NCBI RefSeq assembly: GCF_000412995.1
Contig: NZ_KE332512.1
Location: 999,847-1,063,846, forward strand
From: Treponema vincentii F0403
GTDB lineage: Bacteria; Spirochaetota; Spirochaetia; Treponematales; Treponemataceae
Length of the DNA: 64,000 nt
Direction: 5' to 3'
Shown here: in pieces, positions 54,663 through 62,995 of the stretch
How positions within the stretch are numbered: position 1 is the stretch's first letter
Layout of the letters: each line of letters starts with the position of its first letter
Made by a program: the position numbers and the translations under genes
The notes under the pieces: generated by a model
Told to the model about the DNA's origin: nothing
The model's database searches: none
Seen by the model: the letters and a program-made list of their open reading frames with translations, nothing else

Positions 54663-56039
54663 ATGGAGAAAGCAGACATTGCCGCGCTGGTGCGGGATAC
54701 TTCGGCCTTTTTTGCGTCGAATGTAACGAAATCATACGAGTTTCGAGCCGAACAGCTTCGTAAGCTGGGAGCTGCCGTCGATACATACCAGCAGCGGATA
54801 AGCGATGCGCTTTATAAAGATTTGCACAAGGCGCCGATGGAAACCTACCTTACGGAAATCGGTATGGTGCAGGAAGAAGTCCGGTTCTTATTAAAGCATT
54901 TAAAAAAATTGATGAAGCCGAAACGGGTGCGTACGCCGCTCAGTCATTTTTTAGCGTCGAGTACGGTGTACTATGAACCGTACGGAACTGCACTGATTAT
55001 GTCTCCGTGGAATTATCCGGTGAATTTAACACTGACACCGCTTGCCGGTGCAATTGCCGCAGGCAACTGTGCGGTAGTTAAACCGTCTAACTACACTCCC
55101 GAAACCTCAAAGGTTATTGCCGAGCTGATTGCGGAGACCTTTGATCCCCGTTTTATAAGCGTTGTAACCGGCGGCCGCGAAGAGAACACCGGGCTTTTGG
55201 AGCAAAAATTCGATTATATCTTTTTTACCGGCGGAACGGTCGTCGGCAGGTTGGTGATGGAAGCTGCGGCTCGGAATCTGACGCCGGTAACGCTTGAACT
55301 CGGAGGCAAGTCGCCTTGCATTATCGACAAAACCGCCGATATTAAAGCGGCTGCACGGCGCATCTTATTCGGCAAAATTCTGAACGGCGGACAAACCTGC
55401 GTCGCTCCCGACTATGTGTTAATTCACTCTGCGGTAAAAGAGAAGTTTATCGAACAGTGCAAGGCGGTTTTACATGAGTTTTTGCCGACGGATGCCTACG
55501 TCTCCTGCAACATGACAAGGATTGTAAACGATAAGCATTTTGAACGGCTCTCCCGTTTAACGGGAGGAGAAACGGTTGCTATCGGCGGGGAAAAGGATGC
55601 GCACGGGCGTTTTATGCCGCTGACGGTGCTGGACAATATCAACTTTGAATCGCCGGTTATGCAGGAAGAAATTTTCGGTCCCATCTTGCCGCTCATTCCT
55701 TTCACCGATTTGCAGTGGGCGGTCGACCAAATCCGCGCCCGTCCCAAACCGCTTGCGCTCTACCTCTTTACCAAAGATGCCGCCGTTGAGCGGAAAATTT
55801 TATCGGAAGTATCGTTCGGTGGCGGCTGTATCAACGACACAATCGTACACCTTGCAACGCCGTATATGCCCTTCGGCGGAGTCGGCACAAGCGGCATGGG
55901 GAATTATCACGGGAAACAAAGCTTTTACACATTCAGCCACGAAAAGAGTGTAATGAAAAAATCCTTGCTGGTAGACTTACCGATGCGCTATCATCCCTAC
56001 AGCGAGAAAAATTTCAACCTCGTTAAAAAGTTTATGTAG
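54663..56039 (+). CDS. aldehyde dehydrogenase family protein (ALDH3-like)
   Basis: 458 residues, the class 3 size. MSPWNYPVNLTLTPLAGAIA forms the cofactor entry, LELGGKSPC holds the catalytic Glu, and the catalytic Cys is in NGGQTCVAPDYVL. EEIFGPILPLIPF and the MPFGGVGTSGMGNYHGK end are also typical. Enzymes of this class oxidise fatty or aromatic aldehydes with NAD(P). The substrate is not readable. GGAGGAG precedes the ATG. It is divergent from bcd-etfBA. Confidence 0.94.
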   Translation: MEKADIAALVRDTSAFFASNVTKSYEFRAEQLRKLGAAVDTYQQRISDALYKDLHKAPMETYLTEIGMVQEEVRFLLKHLKKLMKPKRVRTPLSHFLASSTVYYEPYGTALIMSPWNYPVNLTLTPLAGAIAAGNCAVVKPSNYTPETSKVIAELIAETFDPRFISVVTGGREENTGLLEQKFDYIFFTGGTVVGRLVMEAAARNLTPVTLELGGKSPCIIDKTADIKAAARRILFGKILNGGQTCVAPDYVLIHSAVKEKFIEQCKAVLHEFLPTDAYVSCNMTRIVNDKHFERLSRLTGGETVAIGGEKDAHGRFMPLTVLDNINFESPVMQEEIFGPILPLIPFTDLQWAVDQIRARPKPLALYLFTKDAAVERKILSEVSFGGGCINDTIVHLATPYMPFGGVGTSGMGNYHGKQSFYTFSHEKSVMKKSLLVDLPMRYHPYSEKNFNLVKKFM

Positions 56040-56106
56040 GCGCATATCGGATGATTTTCTACTATTATTCTTGTTATGTGCATAGCGAACAGGACTGGAA
56101 AGAAAA

Positions 56107-56343
56107 CTATGCAGAAACTAACTGCTTATATTCCATAATTGCAACTTCTTGCCCTGATGTAAAACAATTATCTGCACGATGATAAATATTTTGTGCTGTT
56201 TGTTCGTCAAGGTAATATTCTCCACAGTTGTCACAAATTTTGGCAGGAACATTACGGAAAATAACTGTCGCATTACCGCGAGTAAGTACAACTTGTGTAA
56301 ACCCTTCTTGCATCTTTCCAAACTTGCAAATTGGACATTTCAT
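56107..56343 (-). CDS. YgiT/MqsA-type zinc-finger antitoxin
   Basis: 78 residues with two CxxC pairs, MKCPICKFGKMQEG and AKICDNCGEYYLDEQ, the YgiT zinc-finger pattern of MqsA antitoxins; there is no C-terminal HTH domain, so it is the short form. GAGGAG precedes the ATG at 56343. It starts 1 bp after the end of the DUF4258-like gene, so the two are coupled and most likely form a toxin-antitoxin pair with the toxin gene first. Confidence 0.85.
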   Translation of the reverse strand: MKCPICKFGKMQEGFTQVVLTRGNATVIFRNVPAKICDNCGEYYLDEQTAQNIYHRADNCFTSGQEVAIMEYKQLVSA

Positions 56344-56344
56344 A

Positions 56345-56620
56345 TCAATTTCTCCTCTTTGTGAAATCAGAAGTCCATAACTGTGTATCAGGTTCATAAA
56401 CGGTGATAATATATTCCATATCATCATCTTGATCATAAGCCGAAACAACATGAATCGGTCTATTACCATCATATCCAAGAATAAGCCTGCTTGGATATGG
56501 AGTATCATCAGGATATTCTTTTATTGTTTTACCATTCTGTATGACTTCTTTTATCGTATTGGGCGAAAAACTACGTTCTGCCATACGCCTAAAAACGTGT
56601 TCAGAAAAGAAATATTGCAC
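56345..56620 (-). CDS. DUF4258-like small toxin candidate
   Basis: 91 residues, FSEHVFRRMAERSFSPNTIK then a beta region NRPIHVVSAYDQDDDMEYII ending in Tyr-rich VYEPDTQLW. The SxHvxxRMxERxI opening is the DUF4258 signature, commonly found beside YgiT-type antitoxins and assumed to act as a ribonuclease of RelE-like fold. No clear ribosome site or promoter was found upstream. Confidence 0.8.
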   Translation of the reverse strand: MQYFFSEHVFRRMAERSFSPNTIKEVIQNGKTIKEYPDDTPYPSRLILGYDGNRPIHVVSAYDQDDDMEYIITVYEPDTQLWTSDFTKRRN

Positions 56621-56776
56621 AAACTAACCGCCTACTTTTATCCACAGCATTATAGCATATTTGAATTGTCCTACAAAGTATCTGATGAGTTTGCCCCGCA
56701 AGCTGTCTTGCGTGATTTTGCCTAAACCGGTATATTTCCAGATATTCCGGTTACAGATATTTTACGAGGTTTATTT

Positions 56777-57799
56777 ATGGATGCACTCTTACATGATTTC
56801 TTAATGAATTCATCGGTTGTGATATCGTTGATTGTGCTTGTTGCAAGTTTATTTACGCTGAGTAAGGGTGCGGATTGGCTGGTAGACAGCGCGGTTGCCC
56901 TTTCGCTCAAATGGGGAATGCCCAAGATGGTGATCGGTGCAACGATTGTCAGCCTCGGTACAACGTTGCCCGAAGCGTCGGTGTCTACATTGGCGGCGAT
57001 TAAAGGCAATGCGGAACTTGCGCTTGGAAATGCTATCGGCTCGATTATTGCGGATACGGCTCTCATTATCGGACTTGCCGCGATGCTTGGTACGGTGCCG
57101 GTCGATAAACGGCTTATTCACCGGCAGGGTACCGTGCAATTTGCAGCAGCGCTGCTGCTGACGCTTGTTTCGCTCCCCTTCTTTTCTCCGGGCAGGGAAG
57201 GAAAAATTTATCAGTGGATGGGTTGGATTTTTGTCGTGCTGCTTGCGTGTTATATGTATATCTCGTTCCGCTGGGCTAAGGAATCGATGGAAGAGAGCGA
57301 ACAGGATACGGCAGAAGAAAATCAAAAACCGCTGTGGCTGTTGTTTGTGTGGCTGATTGCTGGAATTGCAACGGTGGTGTTGTCGTCCAAAATTCTTATC
57401 CCTGCGGTAGAAGTTTCCGCGATAAAAATAGGTATTCCGCAAAGCATCATCGCGGCGACTTTAGTTGCATTCGGTACGAGCGTACCCGAATTGGTAACCG
57501 CGATTACCGCCGTTCGAAAAGGGCACGGAGAACTTGCAGCGGGCAACATCATCGGAGCGGATATTTTGAATGTCCTTTTCGTATTGGGTGTAGCGGCGGC
57601 TGTTACCCCCGCGGGTATCCGTGTGCCGATAGATTTTTACTATCTGCAATTCCCGACTATGCTGTTGGTACTCGGTATTTTCCGCTTTTGTTCTACGCGT
57701 AAACGAAGCGTCATAACTCGGCTGCAAGGCGCGTTTCTTTTTATCTTTTACGTCGCATATATTATTCTCAACTTTACCTTACGACATATCACGAGCTAA
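56777..57799 (+). CDS. CaCA family sodium/calcium exchanger-like protein
   Basis: An inner-membrane cation antiporter of 340 residues with two inverted halves. The alpha repeats read GATIVSLGTTLPEASVS and VAFGTSVPELVTAITA, each with the ion-binding Glu in an LPE or VPE motif. About ten helices are split by a charged loop near residue 170 (ESMEESEQDTAEENQK). E. coli YrbG is the nearest known type. GAGG lies 11 bases before the ATG. It may share an mRNA with rsmE about 100 bp downstream. Confidence 0.92.
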   Translation: MDALLHDFLMNSSVVISLIVLVASLFTLSKGADWLVDSAVALSLKWGMPKMVIGATIVSLGTTLPEASVSTLAAIKGNAELALGNAIGSIIADTALIIGLAAMLGTVPVDKRLIHRQGTVQFAAALLLTLVSLPFFSPGREGKIYQWMGWIFVVLLACYMYISFRWAKESMEESEQDTAEENQKPLWLLFVWLIAGIATVVLSSKILIPAVEVSAIKIGIPQSIIAATLVAFGTSVPELVTAITAVRKGHGELAAGNIIGADILNVLFVLGVAAAVTPAGIRVPIDFYYLQFPTMLLVLGIFRFCSTRKRSVITRLQGAFLFIFYVAYIILNFTLRHITS

Positions 57800-57895
57800 C
57801 AATGGGGCAAAAGAATAGGAACGGGAATTGCGAAAAGGTAATCGGCTCTTGAGGCATCCTTGTTTGCCTTAGATGTCTCGATCGGCAAGGCTGAC

Positions 57896-58825
57896 ATGAA
57901 TATTATTTTACTACGAAAAGAGGAACTCTCTGAAGGATGTTTTTCTTTTTCTAAAACGGATGAACGTTTTTTACATATCAAAAAAGTGTTGAAGCTCGGT
58001 GTCGGTTCGACATTCAAGGCCGGGATTATTGACGGTGAAAAAGGCACTGCGGAAATCATTTCCTTTTCCGATGAGCTTCTGACCGCACGGTTTAGCGCAT
58101 CGGCGGAGCAGGCTCCGGATAATGGAGACTGTCCGTCTTCCGCATTGCCGCATATCAGACTGATACTCGGTTTTCCGCGTCCCATCCAGCTTCGCCGTAT
58201 TTTGCGGGATGTTGCAGGACTCGGTATTGAGGCGCTGTATCTGACGGGCACCGAGCTAGGAGAAAAATCCTACCTGCAGGCTGATATTGCCGCAGAGGCG
58301 GAGATAGAGCGGCTGCTGATCGACGGATGCAGCCAGGCCGGAGAAACTCATATCCCTACAGTGTACCGCGCCTATAGTTTGCGGCATTTTTTCGATCGGT
58401 ATGAGGATGAGATACTGCCGGATCACCTACGAGCTGTGCTCGATGTTCCTTTTCAAGTTGAGCAAGATAAAATTGACCAAGCTCACATTGAACGAAAGCC
58501 CATTGAACAAAACCGCATTGTACACGGTGAAGACAGCAATCTGTATACCCCTGCGATTTATCCGCTGCCTCAGCTGCAGTGGGACGGGGCAAAAACGCTT
58601 TGGCTTGCCGTAGGGAATGAGCGGGGGTGGAGCTTGAACGAGCGGTTGCTCTTTGCCAAAAAACGGTTCACGGTATATGGTATGGGGCAAAGGATTTTGC
58701 GTACGGAAACAGCCGTTACTTCCGCCGTTGCAGTGTGTCTTGCATTATCCGGCGCGTGGAATACGGCGTTTGCGGAGGGGCGTGATGAATCAGGATCAGG
58801 TAAAAGAAATATTATTGCAGATTGA
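57896..58825 (+). CDS. rsmE: 16S rRNA (uracil-1498-N3)-methyltransferase RsmE
   Basis: A SPOUT methyltransferase acting on the 30S decoding region. The N-terminal PUA-like part includes RFLHIKKVLKLGVGSTF; the trefoil-knot SAM site is LAVGNERGWSLNE with GQRILRTETAVTSAVAVCLA. Residues between about 190 and 225 form a charged insertion (QDKIDQAHIERKPIEQNRI), longer than in most members. A TTG at 57860 opens the frame earlier, but the ATG at 57896 preceded by AAGG is the natural start. It overlaps the next gene by 41 bp. Confidence 0.93.
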   Translation: MNIILLRKEELSEGCFSFSKTDERFLHIKKVLKLGVGSTFKAGIIDGEKGTAEIISFSDELLTARFSASAEQAPDNGDCPSSALPHIRLILGFPRPIQLRRILRDVAGLGIEALYLTGTELGEKSYLQADIAAEAEIERLLIDGCSQAGETHIPTVYRAYSLRHFFDRYEDEILPDHLRAVLDVPFQVEQDKIDQAHIERKPIEQNRIVHGEDSNLYTPAIYPLPQLQWDGAKTLWLAVGNERGWSLNERLLFAKKRFTVYGMGQRILRTETAVTSAVAVCLALSGAWNTAFAEGRDESGSGKRNIIAD

Positions 58826-60527
58826 AGAGTCGGGACTTGAATTTTCGGTAACGTTTACCGGTAAGGCGAGTAAAAAAGTCAACGGGCTTTATAAGAGCGA
58901 TACGCACGAGATACTGCTGCACAATAAAAATTTTTCCGTCGATAACGAACTGCTGTACACTGCGATCCATGAATATACGCATCATCGGCTCTGCGAACTT
59001 GACGGTACCCGTTCCGGCCGTGTGCATACGCAGCGGTTTTGGAGTTATTTTCACCGGCTGCTGCAAAAGGCGGAAGAGAAAGGGCTGTATAAAATCACTC
59101 TCGAAGAATCGCCTGAACTGCTCGAATTAACGGATACGATTAGGACAACCATCATGGCGGAGGACGGCAAGCTGATGAAAGAGCTCGGCAGGCTTTTGAG
59201 CAAGGCGCGGGTACTCTGTAAACAAGCGGGTGTCCGTTATGAAGATTATATCGATCGCGTGCTGTGCCTACCGCGGGCATCCGCTGCGACAATCGAAAAA
59301 ATACATGCGTTTGACGTAAAGCCGGAACTCGGTTACGAAGCGATGAAGGTAGTTGCGAATATTGCCAATCCCGATAAACGTGCCGCAGCAGAGGAGCTTT
59401 TTTTACATAATAACAGCCCCGCGTTTGTACGCGACAGTGTGAAAACCAAACCGCAGGACGAAGACCCCCGCCGAAAGTTGGAAAATGAAAAACGGCGGAT
59501 TGAACGCACAATTATAAGCCTTCAAGCGCGGCTCAGCGAATTGGAGGATACTCTTGCAAAGCTGCCCGTAACGCCGTTTATCTTCTGTTTTTTCTTTTTC
59601 TTACAGGTGCTTTCTCCCCTCGCTGCGGACAATACCGGAGCAGGCAGCGGACAAATTCCGATGCCTGCAATACCGGATATTCCCGAAGTTACCGTCGGCG
59701 GAGGCATCAGACGTCCGCCCGCGCCTCCCGCTATTCAGCCACCGATATTCCGGCAGCAAAACCGTAGTCTATTACCTGAACCGGAAACGGGCGGCAGCAA
59801 GACCGGCACAGCCGCTTCCGGCAAAAGCAGTACGGCAAAATCGGCAGCCATAGACGGACTTAATGCCAAAACTCTGTCGGCACTAACGCAGAACAGCGGC
59901 AATCTGGCGCTGCTCAATAATTTGCTCGGCAGCGATGCGGGATTAGGCGGCAATGCAGGCTTGGGTAATGTAACCGGTTTGGAAACCGATACGGGCGGCG
60001 CTGTTTTAACAAAGATTTTAAGCGAACTGGAAAAACTGCAAGCACAAACCGGCCAAGCTGCCGGCACAAGCGGCGGTACGATTACCGATACTGTCAATGC
60101 TGCAAGTGCTGCCGGAAATACCGGCGCGGGCAATGCGGCAAATACTCACACTGCGCTTGCACAAGGGGCTGCGGCGGAACTCATCCGGTTGCGGATAAAC
60201 GGTAAGGAAATAAAAGACGATTTGGTTTACACATTCTGTTCAAGCCCCGCCGCGAACGGTTCGTTTTTATACGGAGCAGACCGCCGCTTTACCGTCAACG
60301 GCGCCGAACTGAACGAAACCGCTTATTTTTTATGCCGAAAGACGGAAGCGCAGCATTATGAAATTACGATGGATTTACGCCAAGAGCCGCTTAATGCCAA
60401 TTCCTTTCTTTATAAGCTCCGTGAGCTCAGCCCCGTATCGGTAGAACAAACCTCTGACATCATCTTTTGGCATTATAAAGCTTCCGATCTCGAAGTGGAA
60501 TTAATATTCAGAATTGTGCATCTCTAA
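58785..60527 (+). CDS. fusion of a SprT-like metalloprotease domain with an exported Gly/Ala-rich region (unknown role)
   Basis: 580 residues from the ATG at 58785, which has GGAGGGG just ahead and overlaps rsmE. Residues 1-110 look like a zinc metalloprotease of SprT type: HEYTHHRLCEL with His62, Glu63, His66. A charged coiled coil follows to about 255. Then PFIFCFFFFLQVLSPLAADN (264-283) reads like a signal peptide with a cleavage site after ALA-type residues, although it is internal. The next 180 residues are rich in Gly, Ala, Pro and Ser and a final domain of 115 (about 464-580) seems globular. No in-frame start codon with a good site precedes the hydrophobic stretch, so one membrane-spanning protein is likely. 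The final codons and stop lie inside a repeat hairpin. Confidence 0.75.
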   Translation: MNQDQVKEILLQIEESGLEFSVTFTGKASKKVNGLYKSDTHEILLHNKNFSVDNELLYTAIHEYTHHRLCELDGTRSGRVHTQRFWSYFHRLLQKAEEKGLYKITLEESPELLELTDTIRTTIMAEDGKLMKELGRLLSKARVLCKQAGVRYEDYIDRVLCLPRASAATIEKIHAFDVKPELGYEAMKVVANIANPDKRAAAEELFLHNNSPAFVRDSVKTKPQDEDPRRKLENEKRRIERTIISLQARLSELEDTLAKLPVTPFIFCFFFFLQVLSPLAADNTGAGSGQIPMPAIPDIPEVTVGGGIRRPPAPPAIQPPIFRQQNRSLLPEPETGGSKTGTAASGKSSTAKSAAIDGLNAKTLSALTQNSGNLALLNNLLGSDAGLGGNAGLGNVTGLETDTGGAVLTKILSELEKLQAQTGQAAGTSGGTITDTVNAASAAGNTGAGNAANTHTALAQGAAAELIRLRINGKEIKDDLVYTFCSSPAANGSFLYGADRRFTVNGAELNETAYFLCRKTEAQHYEITMDLRQEPLNANSFLYKLRELSPVSVEQTSDIIFWHYKASDLEVELIFRIVHL

Positions 60528-60554
60528 AAGCTCGGTTAGCTTTTAGAGATGCAC
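60516..60554 (+). repeat. perfect 17-bp hairpin containing a stop codon (CTCTAAAAACT family)
   Basis: GTGCATCTCTAAAAGCT, loop CGGTT, AGCTTTTAGAGATGCAC. The TAA of the fusion gene (60525-60527) is part of the left arm. No T run follows. Confidence 0.85.
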
Positions 60555-60624
60555 GACGAGTTTTGCTTTAAGTCTTTATATTATAATGACTTAAAGTAAA
60601 ACATCGCAAATAAACTTAAGGGAA

Positions 60625-60653
60625 ACCACTAAAAACTGCGGTTTTTAGAGGTT
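60625..60653. repeat. CTCTAAAAACT-family hairpin
   Basis: AACCACTAAAAAC, loop TGCG, GTTTTTAGAGGTT: 12 of 13 positions pair. It lies between the fusion gene and uvrB, 70 bp after the previous copy. Confidence 0.55.
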
Positions 60654-60662
60654 CTTAATTAA

Positions 60663-60751
60663 GGAAGCAAAGGCGTAAGACGCTCCCCGCATATCCCCGA
60701 AAAAATCCTTTTTGCCGTACGACGAAGTAGATGCACCGTATATTTCAAAAG
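60663..60751. repeat. nested-hairpin repeat element, partial copy D
   Basis: The right half resembles the end of copies B and C (GAAGTAGATG, CGTATATTTC and AAAAG) and a degraded core GGCGTAAGACG lies on its left. Left outer arm missing. Directly followed by copy C after 5 bp. Confidence 0.6.
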
Positions 60752-60756
60752 GTCGC

Positions 60757-60878
60757 CTTTTGAAAATAGACGATGCAGATACGAGGCGCGAGCACAAATT
60801 AACCGCAGGCGTATCTTTGATACGTTGAGGATTAATTTGTGCGCAGCAACGAAGTAGATGTGTCGTATATTTTTAAAC
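60757..60878 (-). repeat. nested-hairpin repeat element, copy C
   Basis: Outer CTTTTGAAAATA (60757-60768) with TATTTTTAAA (60868-60877). Middle GCACAAATTAA (60792-60802) with TTAATTTGTGC (60832-60842). Inner CGTAT (60810-60814) with ATACG (60820-60824), loop CTTTG. Compared with A and B, the inner pair changed from C-G to T-A on both arms at once, a compensatory change. Confidence 0.85.
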
Positions 60879-60883
60879 CAGCA

Positions 60884-61006
60884 CTTTTGAAAATAGACGC
60901 CACAGATGCTAGGAGCGTACAAAAAACACCCGCAGGCGTACTTGTTGTACGTCGAGGACTGTTTTTTGTTAAGCGACAACGCAGATGTGCCGTATATTTT
61001 CAAAAG
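60884..61006 (-). repeat. nested-hairpin repeat element, copy B (overlaps uvrB stop)
   Basis: Outer CTTTTGAAAATA (60884-60895) with TATTTTCAAAAG (60995-61006). Middle ACAAAAAACA (60919-60928) with TGTTTTTTGT (60960-60969). Inner CGTAC (60937-60941) with GTACG (60947-60951), loop TTGTT. Internal loops carry CAGATGCTAGGAGC and GCGACAACGCAGATG, as in copy A. The right outer arm supplies the last codons and TGA of uvrB. Confidence 0.85.
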
Positions 61007-62991
61007 ATCCCGAGGCGCTTAATCTCCTCGATCTTATCACGTATTACCGCCGCTTCCTCAAACAGCAGCATGTCGGCATATTCCGCCATCTGCGCTTCAA
61101 GCTTTTTGATGAGTTTTTTGCGGTCGGCGGGGTTCAAAATGTTGAAGCTGTTGACGAGAGGCTCCGTTTCGGCGCGGGCTGCGTCTTTTTTGATTTCCGC
61201 CTCGCGTACCAAAATATCTTCAATCGATTTTTTGATTGTTGTCGGCGTAATACCGTGTGCGTCGTTGTATGCTTGCTGGATCGAACGGCGGCGCGTGGTT
61301 TCTTCTATGGTTTCCTTCATCGCATCGCTGATGCGGTCGGCGTACATTACTACGCTGCCGTTGGCGTTACGCGCCGCCCGCCCGACAATCTGCACAAGAC
61401 TGGTGGTTGAGCGCAAAAAGCCGATTTTGTCCGCGTCGAGAATACCGATAAACGACACTTCCGGCAAATCGATACCTTCCCGCAAGAGGTTAATCCCGAT
61501 CAGCACATCGAACTCCCCTGCCCTCAAGCCTTTGAGGATTTCCACCCGCTCGATGGTTTCCACCTCGCTGTGAATGTACTTTACTTTAAGCCCCAGACCG
61601 GTCAGATAGTCGGTCAGGTCTTCCGCCATCTTCTTGGTGAGGGTGAGGATGAGGCTCCGCTCATCCTTTGCAATACGTTTTTTTACCTCACCGTAAATAT
61701 GTTCCATTTGCCCCTCGCTCGGATGAATTTCGATGAGCGGATCCAAAAGACCGGTCGGACGGATCAGCTGTTCGACGACGCGGGTGGAATACTGAAGCTC
61801 CTTCGGACCGGGCGTGGCGGAAACAAAGATTGCCTGATTGAGCATCGCTTCAAACTCGTTGATTTTGAGCGGACGGTTATCCAGCGCGCAGGGGAGCCGG
61901 AAACCGAAGTCCACAAGGTTCTGCTTGCGGCTGCGGTCTCCTTCGTACATTGCGCCGATCTGCGGAAAGGTTACGTGGCTTTCGTCCATAAACAGGAGAA
62001 AGTCTTTGGGAAAGTAATGGAAGAGCGTCGCGGGCGGCTCCCCCGGTTTGCGGTTAGCAATCGGCGCGGAGTAGTTTTCGATGCCCGGACAATAGCCCAT
62101 TTCCGAGAGCATTTCGATATCGTATTCGGTACGGGTTTTGAGCCGCTCAGCCTCAAAAAGCTTCCCCTGCGCTTTCAGCACTTCCAGCCGGGCGTCAAGC
62201 TCCCGCTTAATCCGCTCGATGGCATTGGGTATTGCATTCTCCGGCATAACAAAGTGCTTGGCAGGGTAGATCGAAAGTTCTTCATACTCTTGACTCACCT
62301 CTCCGGTTAGCGGATTAAAACGGCGGATGCGTACAATTTCTTCCCAGTCAAACTCGATGCGGTAGGCTTCCTCCATATAAGCGGGGAAAACTTCCATCAC
62401 ATCGCCCTTAACACGAAACCTGCCGCGTTCCAGCACTGCATCGTTCCGCTCGTATTGCAGGCTGATCAGCTGCTTTTTCAATTTTCCGGGATCGACGGTT
62501 TGCCCTTTTTCTATGGTGATACGTAAATCGCGCCACGATTCGGGCAAACCCAAACCGTAGATGCACGACACTGTTGAAACAACGATGACGTCCCGCCGCT
62601 CCATCAGGCTGAACGTTGCCGAAAGCCGGAGCCGGTCTATTTCATCGTTGATAGAAGCATCTTTTTCGATATAGAGATCCCGCGCCGGAACATAAGCCTC
62701 CGGCTGGTAGTAATCGTAATATGAAACAAAGTATTCGACGGCGTTTTCCGGAAAAAAGCCTTTGAACTCGCGGTACAGCTGCGCCGCAAGGGTCTTGTTG
62801 TGGCTGATAATCAGCGTCGGCTTTTGCACCGCTTGGATGATATTCGCCATCGTGAAGGTCTTACCCGAACCGGTTACGCCTTTCAGCGTTTGGAAACGGT
62901 CGCCGGCAAGTATACCGTCCGCAAGCTGCCGTATCGCATCTCCTTGATCCCCCGCCGGTTGGTAGTCCGCCATCAGTTTGAATTGTTTCAT
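61000..62991 (-). CDS. uvrB: excinuclease ABC subunit B
   Basis: The damage-verifying helicase of nucleotide excision repair, 663 residues. Walker A GVTGSGKT (38-45), the damage-inserting beta hairpin around YYDYYQPEAYVP, helicase motifs LDADKIGFLRS and QIVGRAARN, and a C-terminal UVR motif near 626-660 (KKLEAQMAEYADMLLFEEAA) that contacts UvrA or UvrC. All regions are complete. The last residues GIF and the TGA are written by the first bases of structured repeat B. It lies 4 bp after rsfS in the same direction. Confidence 0.99.
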   Translation of the reverse strand: MKQFKLMADYQPAGDQGDAIRQLADGILAGDRFQTLKGVTGSGKTFTMANIIQAVQKPTLIISHNKTLAAQLYREFKGFFPENAVEYFVSYYDYYQPEAYVPARDLYIEKDASINDEIDRLRLSATFSLMERRDVIVVSTVSCIYGLGLPESWRDLRITIEKGQTVDPGKLKKQLISLQYERNDAVLERGRFRVKGDVMEVFPAYMEEAYRIEFDWEEIVRIRRFNPLTGEVSQEYEELSIYPAKHFVMPENAIPNAIERIKRELDARLEVLKAQGKLFEAERLKTRTEYDIEMLSEMGYCPGIENYSAPIANRKPGEPPATLFHYFPKDFLLFMDESHVTFPQIGAMYEGDRSRKQNLVDFGFRLPCALDNRPLKINEFEAMLNQAIFVSATPGPKELQYSTRVVEQLIRPTGLLDPLIEIHPSEGQMEHIYGEVKKRIAKDERSLILTLTKKMAEDLTDYLTGLGLKVKYIHSEVETIERVEILKGLRAGEFDVLIGINLLREGIDLPEVSFIGILDADKIGFLRSTTSLVQIVGRAARNANGSVVMYADRISDAMKETIEETTRRRSIQQAYNDAHGITPTTIKKSIEDILVREAEIKKDAARAETEPLVNSFNILNPADRKKLIKKLEAQMAEYADMLLFEEAAVIRDKIEEIKRLGIF

Positions 62992-62995
62992 ACTG

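Noticed and set aside
60757-61006. Insertion sequence or MITE interpretation of copies B and C
   Set aside because: No target duplications or transposase were seen, and the paired changes in three nested stems fit a selected fold better. Mobility is not excluded.
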